Below, in pieces: positions 14,385 through 26,900 of a stretch of 64,000 bases of DNA. Every line of letters starts with the position of its first letter. Within the stretch, counting starts at the first letter, position 1. Origin of the DNA: Pelargonium x hortorum (lineage: Eukaryota > Streptophyta > Magnoliopsida > Geraniales > Geraniaceae); contig JAYMTJ010000001.1 of assembly GCA_036897525.1 (NCBI GenBank), positions 62,001 through 126,000 of the forward strand, read 5' to 3'. A program made the translations under genes and the position numbers. Below the pieces are notes generated by a model. The model did no database searches. It was not told where the DNA came from and was given only the letters and a program-made list of their open reading frames with translations.

Positions 14385-17104
14385 CATAAAGGCGCACCAG
14401 AAAAAATCATAACATAAGATTTCACGAGATCTCTAAGTGTTTTTAATCCATTCATTTCTATAATTCTGAGATTATAGTTATATCCTTAAATTTTCTAAGT
14501 TCTAAGGGCACCTTGTATAAGTAAGTACCTGTCTTATTTATAGAATAGACATATATGACTCTCCATAGGAAGACCCTTCTAAGAAGCTACTCTTACCGGC
14601 GAAAACTTATAGCTTCACCTAATTGTTAATTAAGTAACTAAATTAATACCTTATTCATCTTCATCAGCTACCTTTGAACTTAAGTTAAGGGGTATTTAGC
14701 TTTATTTATCCCGGTCTTCCTTATTTACGGTGGGGTTATTGACATTTATTAGCGAGAGCTGGGTTTTAATAGTATGAAATAGCTTATACAAAAGGCTCCT
14801 ATAGACACGTAAGAGACGTATTATAAATTATATATAACTTAACAATGCATAACATAAGGAGGAACGTACTCCCGGGGTAGTATTGAACTACGACTAGCCT
14901 CGTAACGTAAACAAGAAAAATAAAGGTGTATGAGTATGATCGTATAATACCTAGAAATATGACAACCTTCGCGAAGCTTTCTTAATGAAAAAACCTCCGC
15001 ATTAGATTCCGAGGTCCACTTTACACGAACGAGAGTCATATATTCGGTCTTATATCGTTAGAAGAAAAGAGAGAGGAGCTTCATAGGTTTGTTTAGGATT
15101 CTTACCAAGTTTGAATTGGAGAGTTATAAATTTTAAAGTAAAAAAAAAAAAAGAAGCTCCGCGCCTACAGGAAGATAGCAAACCTTAGCTTAAAAGCAGG
15201 GGCTTAACCATAACCTTTATAATGACAAGTGGGGGCTAAGAGGACCCTTTTTTCTACGGAATAAACCAAAAACTTGAGGATATTTTAGCTACCCGGTTTT
15301 ATCATTTGGGGTTTTACAGGCCAATAGTAATGCAACTTTGGAACCTGGTAAGGAAAATAAAGAGGGCTGGCTATTGAGGAGTTCCCCAGAAGTACTTTTT
15401 TAGCTTGACCTTTTTCCAGGAGCTGCACATTTTAGGGCTTCCATGATATATTCAGGCTTCTTTTTTCAAAGTATTGATAAGTAAAAAGTCAAACTTATAC
15501 AGAGTCCGGGAGGAGTAATCTTTTTCGTTATATAGGGGTTAATTATACCCAATAAGGCACTCACATAAAATTTTCTTCGCTTTAAGACTAAGACCCTTCT
15601 AGACCCACCCAAAATGCGGAAACCTTTGTACACACTACTAAGTAACCTCGGGGAGCCTTAAAATAGGCGATATTCCTTTGTAATTATGAGCTAGCCTTTT
15701 CCTGTTATGAGCCTTCTCCTTGTTACACAAAAGCTTTTTGCAGCTTTATTTGTATGTAAGTGGGGTGTTCCTTTATCCGCTACTAAACTGGGAGTTTTGG
15801 GTCTCTATAATAAGTTACTCCAAGGGTTGCTTACAAAAAAAAAGTAAAGAAAGCTTTAGTAAAGTGTTCCACTTTCTTACCCTGTAAGATAAGAAGAAAC
15901 TAGTTACAATAAAAACAGAGCGTTCTGGTTTATTTAATGCAGAAGTAGAAGATTAGACAGGATCTTTACTATGAGCCAATAACCAGGGTTATACCTACAC
16001 AAGCTCTTATGACTTAGCACTCCCTTTTTTTGCAGCTATATTTCTTTAATATTCTACTGCCTAATACTTCTTATTAATAAGGGAACTCCTACTAATTGTA
16101 GTAAAAGAATTCCCGATAAGCAAGAGCTTTTTGAGAAAACTCTCTTAATTATACTATGATTAACAAGGAATATCCAAGCGTTGAGGTCTAATTAATAAGG
16201 GTTAGTTATTCCTGCGAAGGATCTCCTATAAACCTATAAATATGGGTCGAGTTTCCGCTAGAGAGAGGGTATTCTGCAAAAAAGTTAGGTTTTTTCGTTT
16301 AAGAAAGAGTGAATAATGGTACAAGCAGAATTTAACAGTAAAGCATTAGCTTCAATTACTGATTTAAGAAACGAACGGGTTGCCTAGTTGAGCACTAGCA
16401 AAAGAAAGTCACCATACTTTCAATTAGCTTTAGATTTGTTTATAGAAAACCGGAAACTTTCAAAAAGGTTCTAAGTAAGGGATTACTTATAGTATAGAGC
16501 TTGTGCTATTTGTCATACATATACTTTGTACTTTATTACTGGGAGGGGGTCGCATAATTAAGACAAGAGGAACTTTTCGCATTGCATAAGTTTTTGATTT
16601 ACGAAGGATGCATTTTATCGTTGGTTCAAAGCTTTCTTGGTTCATTTTCCCCTGGGATGAGCCTATACCTTGTTCTAGGAATTTACATGATACCTCTTGG
16701 ATTAAAAATTTGATTTAATGAAAAGCCGTTGTATACTCGATTTAACCGGGTAAGTTTTAGCCTTAAACCCCAACTACAAATTCTACCCTATAGAAAGTAT
16801 GCTTTGCAGGACTCAAGGAAGCCACTCACGGTTTGAGATTACTCTGTATATGATTCCATTTTTTTTTAGCTTATTGCTTACCAAGAATTCAGGGCATTTC
16901 TCTTATTCCTGATAAAGATACACACAGTTTAATTAATAGGCAGGCAGGCAGGCTCTATAAGCGTTGGGAATTTACAAGTTCCGTGTAATTTGGTAACCAC
17001 TCATTGATTGAATACCAACAAACAATTAAGTCCTATACTATAGCCTTAGCGAATACGCGTATGGAAGCTCACATCAGATTAGATAAAGCAAATTATCAAT
17101 TATT
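14385..17104. other. AT-rich non-coding DNA, no gene seen
   Basis: No recognisable gene. It contains a run of thirteen A at about 15141-15153 and the GGCA microsatellite listed separately. Confidence 0.5.
16939..16953 (+). repeat. (GGCA)3-4 microsatellite
   Basis: Three GGCA units plus GGC, unusually G-rich for the region. Confidence 0.9.
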
Positions 17105-17154
17105 TATTTGAAAAAAACACGGGGGTAGCCCCACGGCGGCCTTTTTTTCAAATA
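17105..17154. repeat. nested double-hairpin element
   Basis: A perfect 13-bp inverted repeat (17105-17117 with 17142-17154; TATTTG plus seven A against seven T plus CAAATA) encloses a 24-base G+C-rich loop. The loop itself contains a GGGG-TAG-CCCC hairpin (17122-17132) and then CGGCGGCC. The GC-rich core in AT-rich surroundings and the nested folding recall double-hairpin elements of some fungal and algal mitochondria. It could also act as a transcript 3'-end hairpin, but no gene lies nearby. Confidence 0.7.
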
Positions 17155-19135
17155 CTAAACTCAAAAAGCAGCTAATCAACGTTTTAACGGGTCTATCTAT
17201 TGAGCATTCTAGAATAACGGAAGGGAATAGCATCCTCCTAATTTCTCAAGCTTTTACCTTTCCCAGTTTCTTATATAAAACTTATATTAATGGAGTTCGC
17301 TGTTGGTAGATTCAAGTACTATTGGGGAGATATTTGCTTCTATCTATATACATACGCCAACTCCCTACTCTATTTTTAATCTACTAGAATTCTGGGGTCC
17401 TTAACTTCTTTAAGGTAACCAGAAAATTAATCGACTTTAAAACTTCAACGCAACCTGGTAAAAAAGAAAGGGTATTATAGAAAGTAACTGTTGTACTTTA
17501 GTACTAGTCCGGATTCGATCCTACGCTTTAGGGGTTGCCTGTACTGTAATAAAGTAGTAAAAACCTGTACGGGCACCCATAAATACTGAAAAACTCAATA
17601 AATAAACTACCATCAAAGTCAGTGATATCATTTTGATTTCCATTTTATTAAGGGAGGAGAAGGAGTTAATTAAAGATAGTTTAGGTATTCCAGAGTTGTG
17701 CTCATAAGCCAAATAAATAGGACCCTCCTAGGATGGAAATATGATGCGCCCTCCTGATACTAATTACTTACTAGGATTCCTACCTTGTTTTAGTTAGGGT
17801 TAATACGAGACTTCTTGATTTTTCCGACCAAAATTATCGCAAAATTTAAAGACCCCTGTTAATTGAATACTCTTTTTTACTAACAACCAAATAGAGAACA
17901 TAAAAAAACTTACATAACAAGGCATTTCCGGTTTTTTCGCGCTTATGCAGGTTTTTAATCCCAATGACCGTTCCACAAACCAGTAAAAGAATCCTCAGAG
18001 AAGAGGAGTTGCTCAGAATATAGAATTTCTAAAATTCTTATCGAATAACATGTAAGCCATCATACCTTGGAAGGTGTTCTACTTTACTATTGAATACGAG
18101 AAATTTAGCTAGGACTTCCTTGTTATTTCTTTTCCTTGGAAGCGCTTTCGGCACAATTAGTTGTCCTGTTCTCTATTAAATTAAGAAAAAAGTATAACTT
18201 CAGAACTCAGAAATTTGTTCGTGATGAAAACCCAACCTATATCAGTTTCCGCTTGCTTTTATATTAAAAGATTATTCTACTGAAACTTACCCGGAATATT
18301 CTCAAAATAAAATATACTAGATAGGAGGTCTTTACCAAGCCCGAGTAAAAAAAAGATCTCAAGTCAATTCCTAAATAAGAATTTTGTGTGTTTAGACGAG
18401 AGCACGTTTTTAATAGATGCAAAGATAAAAGGATAATAACCAACTTTGTTGTCTCATTATAATGTCAAAATTTCATCTAAAAATTATGGAATCTAAAAGG
18501 CCAATATCATCTTTTAATCTTTCAGCAACCTTATTCTGTTATAACTAAAATGACCCCTTTTTTAGTTAAAAGAAAAAATCTAGCCTATTAAGGTTTCCTG
18601 AGTTTTTAGTTTAGTTTTCTATTCTAATCTTGTAAATCAAGTCCACCTTTAATATAGGGGAAGAAAGTTTAGTAAATTAGGCACTGATTGTAGTTTTGTT
18701 TAATATCCTATTAAATTAAGGGCCCGCAGTAGTAGTATTAAGTAAGTAGTCAAAGTCAGAGGTTTTATGGGACTTGAACTCTTGTACTTTCTGGTGGCTC
18801 TAATATCAATCAGGTAAGGAGTTGCTTTATCGTTCCTTTGTTTCTGGGTTTTCCCTTCTGGATAAGGTAGAGGTTCAGATCAAAGTAAGTCCTTTTTTAA
18901 AATTGAGTTTTTTCCTAAGTCCTAAGTGAGTTTTCTTTTGTACTAGTTCTTTTAGTAAGTCAAGGCAAAGAAAGCACTTCTAATATAAATATGATAGGCG
19001 GGGTTACTCTTGTGGGGATCTTAAACTCCAGTAAAGAGTAAAGTAAGGTATAAGGCAAACATCAACATTTCCGATGAAAAAAAGTGCAAACTTTTCTACT
19101 ATATAGAAGAAGGTCTTCATTCTACCTTTGAAGTA
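17155..19135. other. AT-rich non-coding DNA, no gene seen
   Basis: No recognisable gene. A T-arm-like string on the minus strand near 18770-18790 (GAGTTCAAGTCCC) has no supporting arms. Confidence 0.5.
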
Positions 19136-19147
19136 AGTAGCAGACGT

Positions 19148-19236
19148 AAAGCACGCGCTTTATAGATGATAAAGTACGCGCCAAATAGATAGATGGTAAG
19201 GTAAAGTACGCGCAGAATACAAGTGAAAGCACGCGC
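19148..19236 (+). repeat. four spaced copies of AAAGYACGCGC
   Basis: The motif AAAG(C/T)ACGCGC occurs at 19148-19158, 19171-19181, 19203-19213 and 19226-19236, with start-to-start distances of 23, 32 and 23 bases. The sequence between copies also repeats loosely (ATAGATGAT against ATAGATAGATGGT; GAATACAAGTG against CAATACAAGCT). This is a degenerate tandem array with an iteron-like look. It sits exactly at the left edge of the GC-rich island. Confidence 0.75.
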
Positions 19237-19268
19237 CAATACAAGCTAAAGTTTCAAAGTATGAAGTC

Positions 19269-19288
19269 ACTCAAGCTAAAGCTTGCCT
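19269..19288 (+). repeat. 20-bp exact dispersed repeat (copy 1)
   Basis: These bases, with core CAAGCTAAAGCTTG, are identical to 36014-36033. The core is itself nearly palindromic. This is the longest exact match I noticed between the GC-rich island and the C/A-rich block at 35.1-36.2 kb. Confidence 0.8.
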
Positions 19289-20520
19289 TCACGCTCGTAC
19301 AGTCTATTGATGGCTCGCATTAACCTCTTTCAACAGCAATGTCTTAGGCTCGTTAGCATTCAATACAGGCTACTAGAAGGATTAGGCAATCTTTATCTTG
19401 GCTCGAACCGTTGATGCACTGTCTAGGCTTGTTAGGACACCCATAACACCTGTTATCCGCTTAGCTCCATTAGACATGAAACTTCCTTTACTGTCACTGT
19501 CCATTACACAATTATAGGAAGAAAGCTCCTACTTACATGCAACACAGTCGAGCTACACCCTCCTTTATCAGCACTCGCTAAAGCTAGCATCCATCCTAGC
19601 TCGCATTCATTCCTTTCCTTCACTTTGCTTCATTCGACTGCTTGACCTTGAGCCTACTTGACAGTCTTCCCTTCAGTCAATGCCTCTCCTTTACGTCATA
19701 GTAACCTTCTTTGCGCGCATTCCAGTTACAGTAGTTGCATTCGACTGTGCTATGACGCTCGCTAGCAACTGTTCCTATAGCTTTCCCTTGCAATCGACTT
19801 TGCTATCTATCGACTGTACCGACCTTAGACTTCCCATTAGCTATTGAAAGACAGCTTGCTTTGGCAGGAAAAAAGGCTAACATTATCATAATTGGAGGTA
19901 TGAAATCACTCTAAGAGGAAAAAGGTTAGGGATTATCTTTAAGATATGGCTTCCTTTAGAATTAGGAATAGACTCTCAAATGGACTCAACTAGCAATCCC
20001 AGACAAAGTAAGGATTCTCTGTACTATGTATTCCCAAGAAAGATGGTATTCAGTTCTGCACTCTTCCCAAACAAGATCTAAGCACTCCTTAGCTATCCCA
20101 ACAAGAGAATTTCAATTGACACCTTGACTTTATCGGAAGAGAGAACTCAACCTTCCTACATTAGAATTAGTAACTGGGGCTGGAGTATGAGACTTTAGCA
20201 GCAATCCCAACTCATACAAACAAATTGTCAAGCAAGCTCGCCTTTGCAATTTGAAAGAAGAATTTATACGGATTTCAATCTCTTCAATTTTAGCTATCCC
20301 TGTCCCTTGTTAGCTACAGAAGAATGAATACAATCTGCACTGTCCTCCATCAGCAGCACTTGCCTTAACCTTCCATCGACCGCAAAGACAAAGCTCTTAC
20401 TTCTTGGCAGAAGTCGATTCTTAAACTCTCCTCAAGGAATCAGGGAATAGACTTTCAAGCAACAATTGAATTCAGACCTAAGAGCAAGAAAGTACACCCT
20501 GGAGCTTTGTATAGAACAGC

Positions 20521-23500
20521 TTTATATATTAAGTTACTAGAAATTAATCGTTAGCGTTTTGACCTCGACTAAGCGACCTCCAAAAGTTAATTATAACAGA
20601 TAGAAAGTAATTTGTCTGTGAGCCCTAATCGACTTAAGCACCCCGTTTTATTAGCTAGGATAAATAGAAAACTCTTCTTCTTAAGAGCTACACTCTTCCT
20701 GAAAGAAAAAAACTCAAAGAAAGAAAGTTAGAGTCTAATTCTAAATCTATGTGGGAGAGGTAACTTGGAACTTCCCGTTTTAAGTTATATTACTATACCT
20801 TTTATCCGCAACCTTCATGATATTACTGAATATATCTAACTTAAAAAAAAACTATTTCTAAGGGAAAACCCTTCCTATAACAAGCACCTGCAATACTTTA
20901 TTTTATAGCCTTAATTTTGTCAACTAATATTTAGAATATATACGAAATATTAAATAAAGACTTCACCCGCCGAAGATGGGAGTAACACTTTATGCCTGAT
21001 AAACACTGAGATGTAATAATAAGCCGGGGCTTGTAAAGTTTCTAGCTATTAACCAAAACTGGAACCTACGTCATTCCACTCGACAGCTCTCTTGTGTAAT
21101 AGCTTCTAAAATACGCAGAATTTTGTACTGGTAAGAGATCTGGTAACTCTTTTTTACTAATATGTATTGAAATTTGAAGCTATGAGTACAAATTTGCTTT
21201 GTTTTCATCTTACGCCGCCTAGCTATATTTTTAATGAATATCCCCTCTTAGAGGGTTCTCCAGCTAATATGGAGACGGAGAGTTAGCCCTATATAAGGTG
21301 TTATAGGTTCAAAAAAGCCCCTTTGTGTATCATATCAGCAAAGTCCTCCAAAATTGAGTTAGATAAGAATCTCGATGTGAGTGATAATTAATTTGGTAGA
21401 CTTAATACTAGCTACTCCTTCCAAAGACTCTTCTTTCTTCTTTAACTTATGAAGTTTGTTTCTCATATTAATTAAAGCGCTAGTTATCCTATTGCCCCAA
21501 TTACTGTAAAATGAGGTTATTCATTATCTTTTGTTTTGTAGATATCCTACTAATTAGAATCTAAACACTTAACTCTAATAGACTGGAAATGCAGGGCATT
21601 CCTATCCAAAGCAACTCTCATATTCAACAATGACTTACTTACTTATATACCTATAGGGCTCGCTCCTCTGTTCGATAAGAACACGGAACAAGATAAGAGG
21701 CACTCTCTCTTTTTTTTTTTACAACTGTAACATTACTTTATTTTATTATTCCATGACTTTTCTAATAATAAACTATAATAGCCAACTTGGTTCAGTGTAG
21801 CTACATCGAGGAATCCGTTTAAAATAAAATGCTTTTCTTTTGCCGAGATCCCTTGTTGGTATAGGAACCCCTTAGCCAAGAGCTCTTTCGACTTTCCTGA
21901 ACTTTATGGTACTCGACATCCAAGAGTTACGGATTCCCTTGAAAAGCAAAAAGAGCCCAACCCTACTACACACGTCCTAAAGGGTTTACCTTTAGCTATA
22001 GATGGGGTTTAGCTTTCTTTCAAGGGTTGAAATTATAGATTACTTCTTAATTGCCTTTAAGAAAAGAGGAATTCCTTGTAGATTATACTTTTGTGGATCT
22101 CTGTCTAAACTTCTTACTACACTAGGGTTTTATGATTAATAAGTCAGGATTTATAAAAGTCCCTCAATTCTTGAGAAGAGCTTCCTATACGGGCACTATT
22201 GCATCTAAAATAGACTTCTATCCTTAAGTATTACCCTCAGTAGTTCTCTAATCGCTTGCTATTCTAGTTTAAATAAATGGGTTTTTACTGGACCCCTCAA
22301 TCTCGTTAATTTACACTCATATATATAACAAAAATTTAGAACTATTCATTAGCCAACCAGGACGTTTTCTGGGGTAAGAACCTTTGGAAGGGTTCTTTAT
22401 TTTATTCAATCTGATTTCATTTCGGAAAGGTTATTGCAAGTCAACGGAATCCCTATCTATTAGCTGTAGATGCATAAGCAATGATCTTTCTATTCATAAA
22501 AGTGCTCAAGCTTGATTAACTACATAATCTTATTTATCTAAATGCGTGTAAAACAGTAAAGAATACACATTCTATTGAACTATTGAAAAGGGGTCAAAGT
22601 AAACTCCTTTCGTATTTAGAAACCCAATTCTATAGTAAAAGTCTTGATATGGGAACTCTCTTTCTTAAAGAAAAATACCAATTATTTAAGCCAAGGAAAG
22701 TAATCGATACTAGGAGTACTCAATTTTACTGGAAAGAAGCTGCAATAAATTCTAAAAGTTAACTCTAAATCATTGTATTAAATACGCGAAGCTAACCCGT
22801 TCCTTTTTACAAAAATTTAACCAAATTTAATTAGAATTTTGCTATCAAAGCAGGCTTAGATTTTGTTTTGATACCTCTTTTACTTACTCTATGTAATATG
22901 CGGGTCGTGCCCAGTTGTTTATACTTTTATACTTTATTTTGTAATACAAATAAGGACAAGGTACCCCCTTTTTACTTTAAGAATATTTATGGTTTCGTTT
23001 AGATATCCGGTGGATATAGCTAGGTTTTGTTGTAGGAACAAGAAAGAATTTTTCCTATTCATTTTCATTAGTCCTTAGGATTTACTAGGTCTTTGAGTAC
23101 CATAACATATAAGATGTTAAAGTTCCTTTAAACCTTTAATCGTCCCTTGTGACTTACCTCACTTTCTTTAGCTTGGATAGAAAACAGCCCTTACTTTAGC
23201 CCTACAAATGTCCTTAAAAGAAAAAGTGCTAGCCAAGAGAAGTTTCCGTTAGTTGATCATTTTGTAAAAATTGTACATATTTTGAAAGGGGTTCCTCTTT
23301 ATATCTTTATATATAGACTCGGTGAGTTCCTGAGATTGAGATGAGAAGTCGGATCTATTTGCACTTTATCCACGCAAGGAGTTAAAATTACCAGTAGAGA
23401 CCATAGATGAAAGTCTTAGAAATTGATAGATTGAAATCAAATACTCTTATATACACTGTAAAAAAGATGCAAATGTCTAGCCAAGAAACTTCCGCGAAAG

Positions 23501-25239
23501 AATCCCATTTCTAATTTTAGGGAAAACAGATGTATCTATTTTTTGAATTTGAAGGAAATTTCTAAATAAAATAGGATTGACCACTTCCTACTTCCTATAG
23601 AGGGATTGCCAATAAGAAATTCTAGTTTGTTAAAACTTATTATATACATTGGGATTGGAAGCTTAAAATTGAAGTTTCTTTTATTTTCAATTTCAATTTT
23701 CCCTGCTGCCTTGCTTGAAAATCCCTTAGGCAGGATTCTTTATGTCTATTGTTTACGCCTTTTGACTATAAGTCAAATTACTTAACCTCATACTTATCCT
23801 CAGCCGGTTTACTAGTACTAGTAAAGAAATACCTCAATATAGCGGCATTTTTATATAAATTTCTCGGAAACATCTTGTTAAAAGCGACAAGAAAGGGTAG
23901 ATTCGAACCTTTAGAGTTAAACAGAAAAAAATGATCCAAGTAATCCTTTAGCAGAGGGAATTCATTTGAGAAAGCTTGTGGTTCAAAGCGTTTCGTCACA
24001 AAGGGTTCTGTTCTGGGTTGCACTCAGTATTCTGAGCCGAAAAGTTCCTGTGAGAATATGAAAATAGAGAAGTTACGGTACGGGGGTTCTATAAAAATCT
24101 ATAACATTGGCTAAGAAGGAAGAAAGGAATTCACTTTACTTTAAGTTAGAAATAGAAAATCCAGTTTCTTATACCTTATTTTGTAGATTTACGAAGAGTT
24201 TTCTGTTAGGGACACGATGTACTCAATTGTACAGTAAAGGAGTGCACCTGTGCTATATGGTCCGGCAATTCCGAGTAGGGGTTTTGTATAAACATATAAG
24301 TTAGGTCATAAAGAAACTAGGATGTCAGAAGTCAGAAATAGTTTGGAGACTCCTTTTATTGTTGGTTAATAATTTTTGGTAGATAAGACATCCTATTTTC
24401 GCTTTAACTGAGTATTTAGAGAATTCAGAACTCTGCCGAAAGGGAGCAACTAGCATTTGTCAAGTAAAGATACTAAGCCTGTAGTGAGGCTTTAAAGTAT
24501 TAGAGGTAAACACATTTTGAACGCTTGCTCTTCTACAACTTTATACTTTTTTTGAGGTCAACGTTTGCTCAAAGTCTTTGTTTTCTCAAACAATGCTTAA
24601 CCCAGAGGTTATCCTGTCCTATCTATTAAAAAGAAGCCAGCGTTCTCCTAACCGAAGCATAAACCCAAAAGATGAGGTCTTTTTTTGTTTTCAAGTCTAT
24701 TTTAAATCACATAATCACTTAATAAATAGAGTCATTGAATTAGATAAATAAAAAGAAGGGATTAGCCGACTCTTCTTTTGTTTCTTTCTCTATAGCGGTA
24801 TTCTTCTATATGGACTGACCAACCCTCTATCGGGATACCTCTTTTTAAGTAGTCAAAACTAGAATATGGAGATCCGCAGTAAGTGTTTTGAAATATATAT
24901 AGATTAGTTTAGCTATTCTCAAGCAGAAGCTAAGAAGCGCAGACCCAACCAACTTATCAAACTATTAACTACACTTCATATTTCCTTTTTTTTTGCCAGG
25001 TCTCAGTCAAAAGCGTTACTCACGGCTAAAAATAAGTTCCTAAGGAATACCTTTTGTAAAAAAAACTATGAGCGTAGCTATTATCTCTAAACTGTTGGAA
25101 ATAAGTATGGGACTTTACCAAGCAATTTGTTTAAGGGAGAGGCTATAAGCAATTCAACCGGCACTTTAGGTAGTGGTTTTGGCATTATCCGGCTTCACTT
25201 TTTCTGAATTTAGAAAGTAAGGGTTTAGCTGCTTAACGT
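20521..25239. other. AT-rich non-coding DNA, no gene seen
   Basis: No recognisable gene. Composition drops back to about one third G+C directly after the island. Frames at 23749-23934 (+, 61 codons), 23778-24023 (minus, 81) and 24107-24304 (+, 65) overlap or adjoin but resemble no known product. Part of a dispersed repeat lies at 23635-23669. Confidence 0.5.
23635..23669 (+). repeat. diverged dispersed repeat (copy 1)
   Basis: TATTATATACATTGG(G/A)ATTG(G/A)AAGC(T/A)TAAAA is shared with about 55376-55408, with three differences in about 32 bases. Weaker similarity extends upstream with a gap. Confidence 0.5.
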
Positions 25240-26900
25240 AACTAGAGGAGTGACAAGGGATTAAGAGGTTCAAGGTCAGGCTCGTAGGATAGTATGCGAA
25301 AGAAAGTCGTGGGTAGGCTATAATTAGGTTAGTAGAGCTTATTCAAGAGTAGGGAGAATCTGAGTGAGGTAGGGGTTTTTTAAAGCACTAGAGTATTATA
25401 GGTCTAACTAAAAAGTAAGAGATTGAAAAAAGACTTTAGGGAGTGGGCGATAATATAGGTCGGAAAAGTACCCGAGCTTAAAGAGAATTGACATTCTGCA
25501 ACTTTGGCATTCTTTTGTTTCATCTGTAAAATTTCTATTTGCTTTGACTGGTAAGTCTTCCATTCATTAAATAGAGTTTAGGGTTTTCGGTATTCCTGTC
25601 TTGGATTAGCTCGATTAGAACGAGTAGGGAATAGGGCAAACACAAGGACATAGTATGATGTGGTAGCTTCTTTTTTCACGAACGGGGAAAAGACCCTACA
25701 AGAAAGTCTGATAAAGTTCTAGGGTTTAGGTTTTATTTTATTGAAAGCCCCTCGTTTTCCTGTAAACCTGTAAAATAGATAAAGAGCTTTTGGGGTAATC
25801 CAATCCGGTTTTACTATTCTATGGACTCCCTGTCAGGTACTGCTTAAATTGAAAGGGGAAGCGGTATAGAACTAGAAAAGGAAGGGCAGTGGCTTTTACT
25901 TTTAATAAATGAGTGCAGGTTTTCAAGTTCTTTATATATATGTGTATGTGTATTAAAAGTCTTTATTAGCTAGTAGTAGATTATCTTCTTTCTAATAGGT
26001 TTTTTCTAGATTGTATTAGATAGTTTGGTTAGTCTTTGCTGTTTAAGGAATAAAACTAACTCCCTGTACTATGTCTTTATCGATAGGGAGGGCTGTTGCC
26101 TTAGAGGATAGAGAGTAGTCCCTATTACCGACTGAAACGAAGAGAAGGTGGTTAGTGTAATAGATATTTCTAGGTATACTCACTTACGCTATAACACCCA
26201 CTAACTGACTTACTTATTTGCTTTTTTGTATTTTCTTATTAACAGAAGAAGAAGGAGGCATAGCTAGACTGTTAAGGGAAGGGATAGGGCTAATAGGGGA
26301 ACCGGGCTTTTGCACTTCCCCTTACTTATTTATAGGTTAAGTTAAAACAAGGAGCTCAACCTGGTCTAGGTAAAGTATAAAAACAATTTCAGGAATCTTG
26401 AATAGTTAAGGGGTGGTAAACTGAATAGAAGGCTTCCTTAATTGAGTGTAGGTGTTTTGTTTTTACTAGAATCCATAGGAGATGAAGTAACTCTTTGTTT
26501 TGTTTAGTACTTTGTCCGAGAAGAGTCTAAATAGAAAGCAAAGAGACTTCAAAGTTTTTGCAATGTGTGTAGCTGCTTGAGTGAGAGAGGTTCTAAGAGG
26601 TATAGTTTCAACAAAAGCTTTAGTTTTTACAAGAAGTAAGTTCTAAAAGAAACCGCTTTTCGTTTTAGTGGAAGGCAAGGCTAGAGTCGTAAAGAAGAGA
26701 GGGCTTTCCATATTTCTTAATTTATTATAAGAAGGACTTTTCTTAGGTCTTAGCTAGTTAAAAAGGAGTCTTAAGAGTAAGTGGCTCTATATAGGATCCA
26801 TAAGATATCTATAGGGATACCCCGAGACAGGGCTGTAAAGAGCAGGTAGGGAAGGTTTCATTGAAATAGGGTACACAAAGAAGGGCTTTAGCTCTGGACT
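25240..26900. other. G-rich (+ strand) skewed block, no gene
   Basis: Hand-counted lines show about three G for each C on the + strand (for example 21 G to 7 C in 25261-25320, and 18 to 6 in 25861-25920), the opposite of the C-rich blocks elsewhere. Words such as AGTAGGG, GGTAGG and AAGGGCAGT look like the reverse complement of the vocabulary of those blocks. It may be an inverted, degraded relative of them. No frame or RNA gene is recognised. Confidence 0.45.

Larger units (their letters stand above)
19136..20520. other. GC-richer island without genes
   Basis: Two hand-counted lines in this stretch are each 45% G+C (27 of 60), against about one third in lines counted elsewhere. The boundaries are fairly sharp at both ends. 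The + strand is rich in C and in words such as gctcg, cactcgct, cttgcctt and tagctttc, unlike the flanks. It contains the four-copy CGCGC array and a 20-base word shared exactly with 36014-36033. I see no reading frame of note and no tRNA. Its base composition is that of ordinary angiosperm mitochondrial DNA. It may be a younger insertion, or a stretch recently kept uniform by recombination. Confidence 0.6.

Noticed and set aside
18768-18800. Minus-strand GAGTTCAAGTCCC, like a T-arm
   Set aside because: No other arms fold around it; single T-arm-like words occur several times in the window (also near 30431, 33156, 34229, 40263, 41533).
23880-24010. Possible minus-strand tRNA with AAAGGTTCGAATC T-loop
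   Set aside because: The T-stem fails (AAAGG against CTACC), and no anticodon or acceptor stem can be drawn.
24014-24096. GAGCCG...ACGGTACGGGGGTTC, recalling group II intron domain V
   Set aside because: The span is about 60 bases instead of about 34, the stem and the GAAA tetraloop do not form correctly, and no exons are near.
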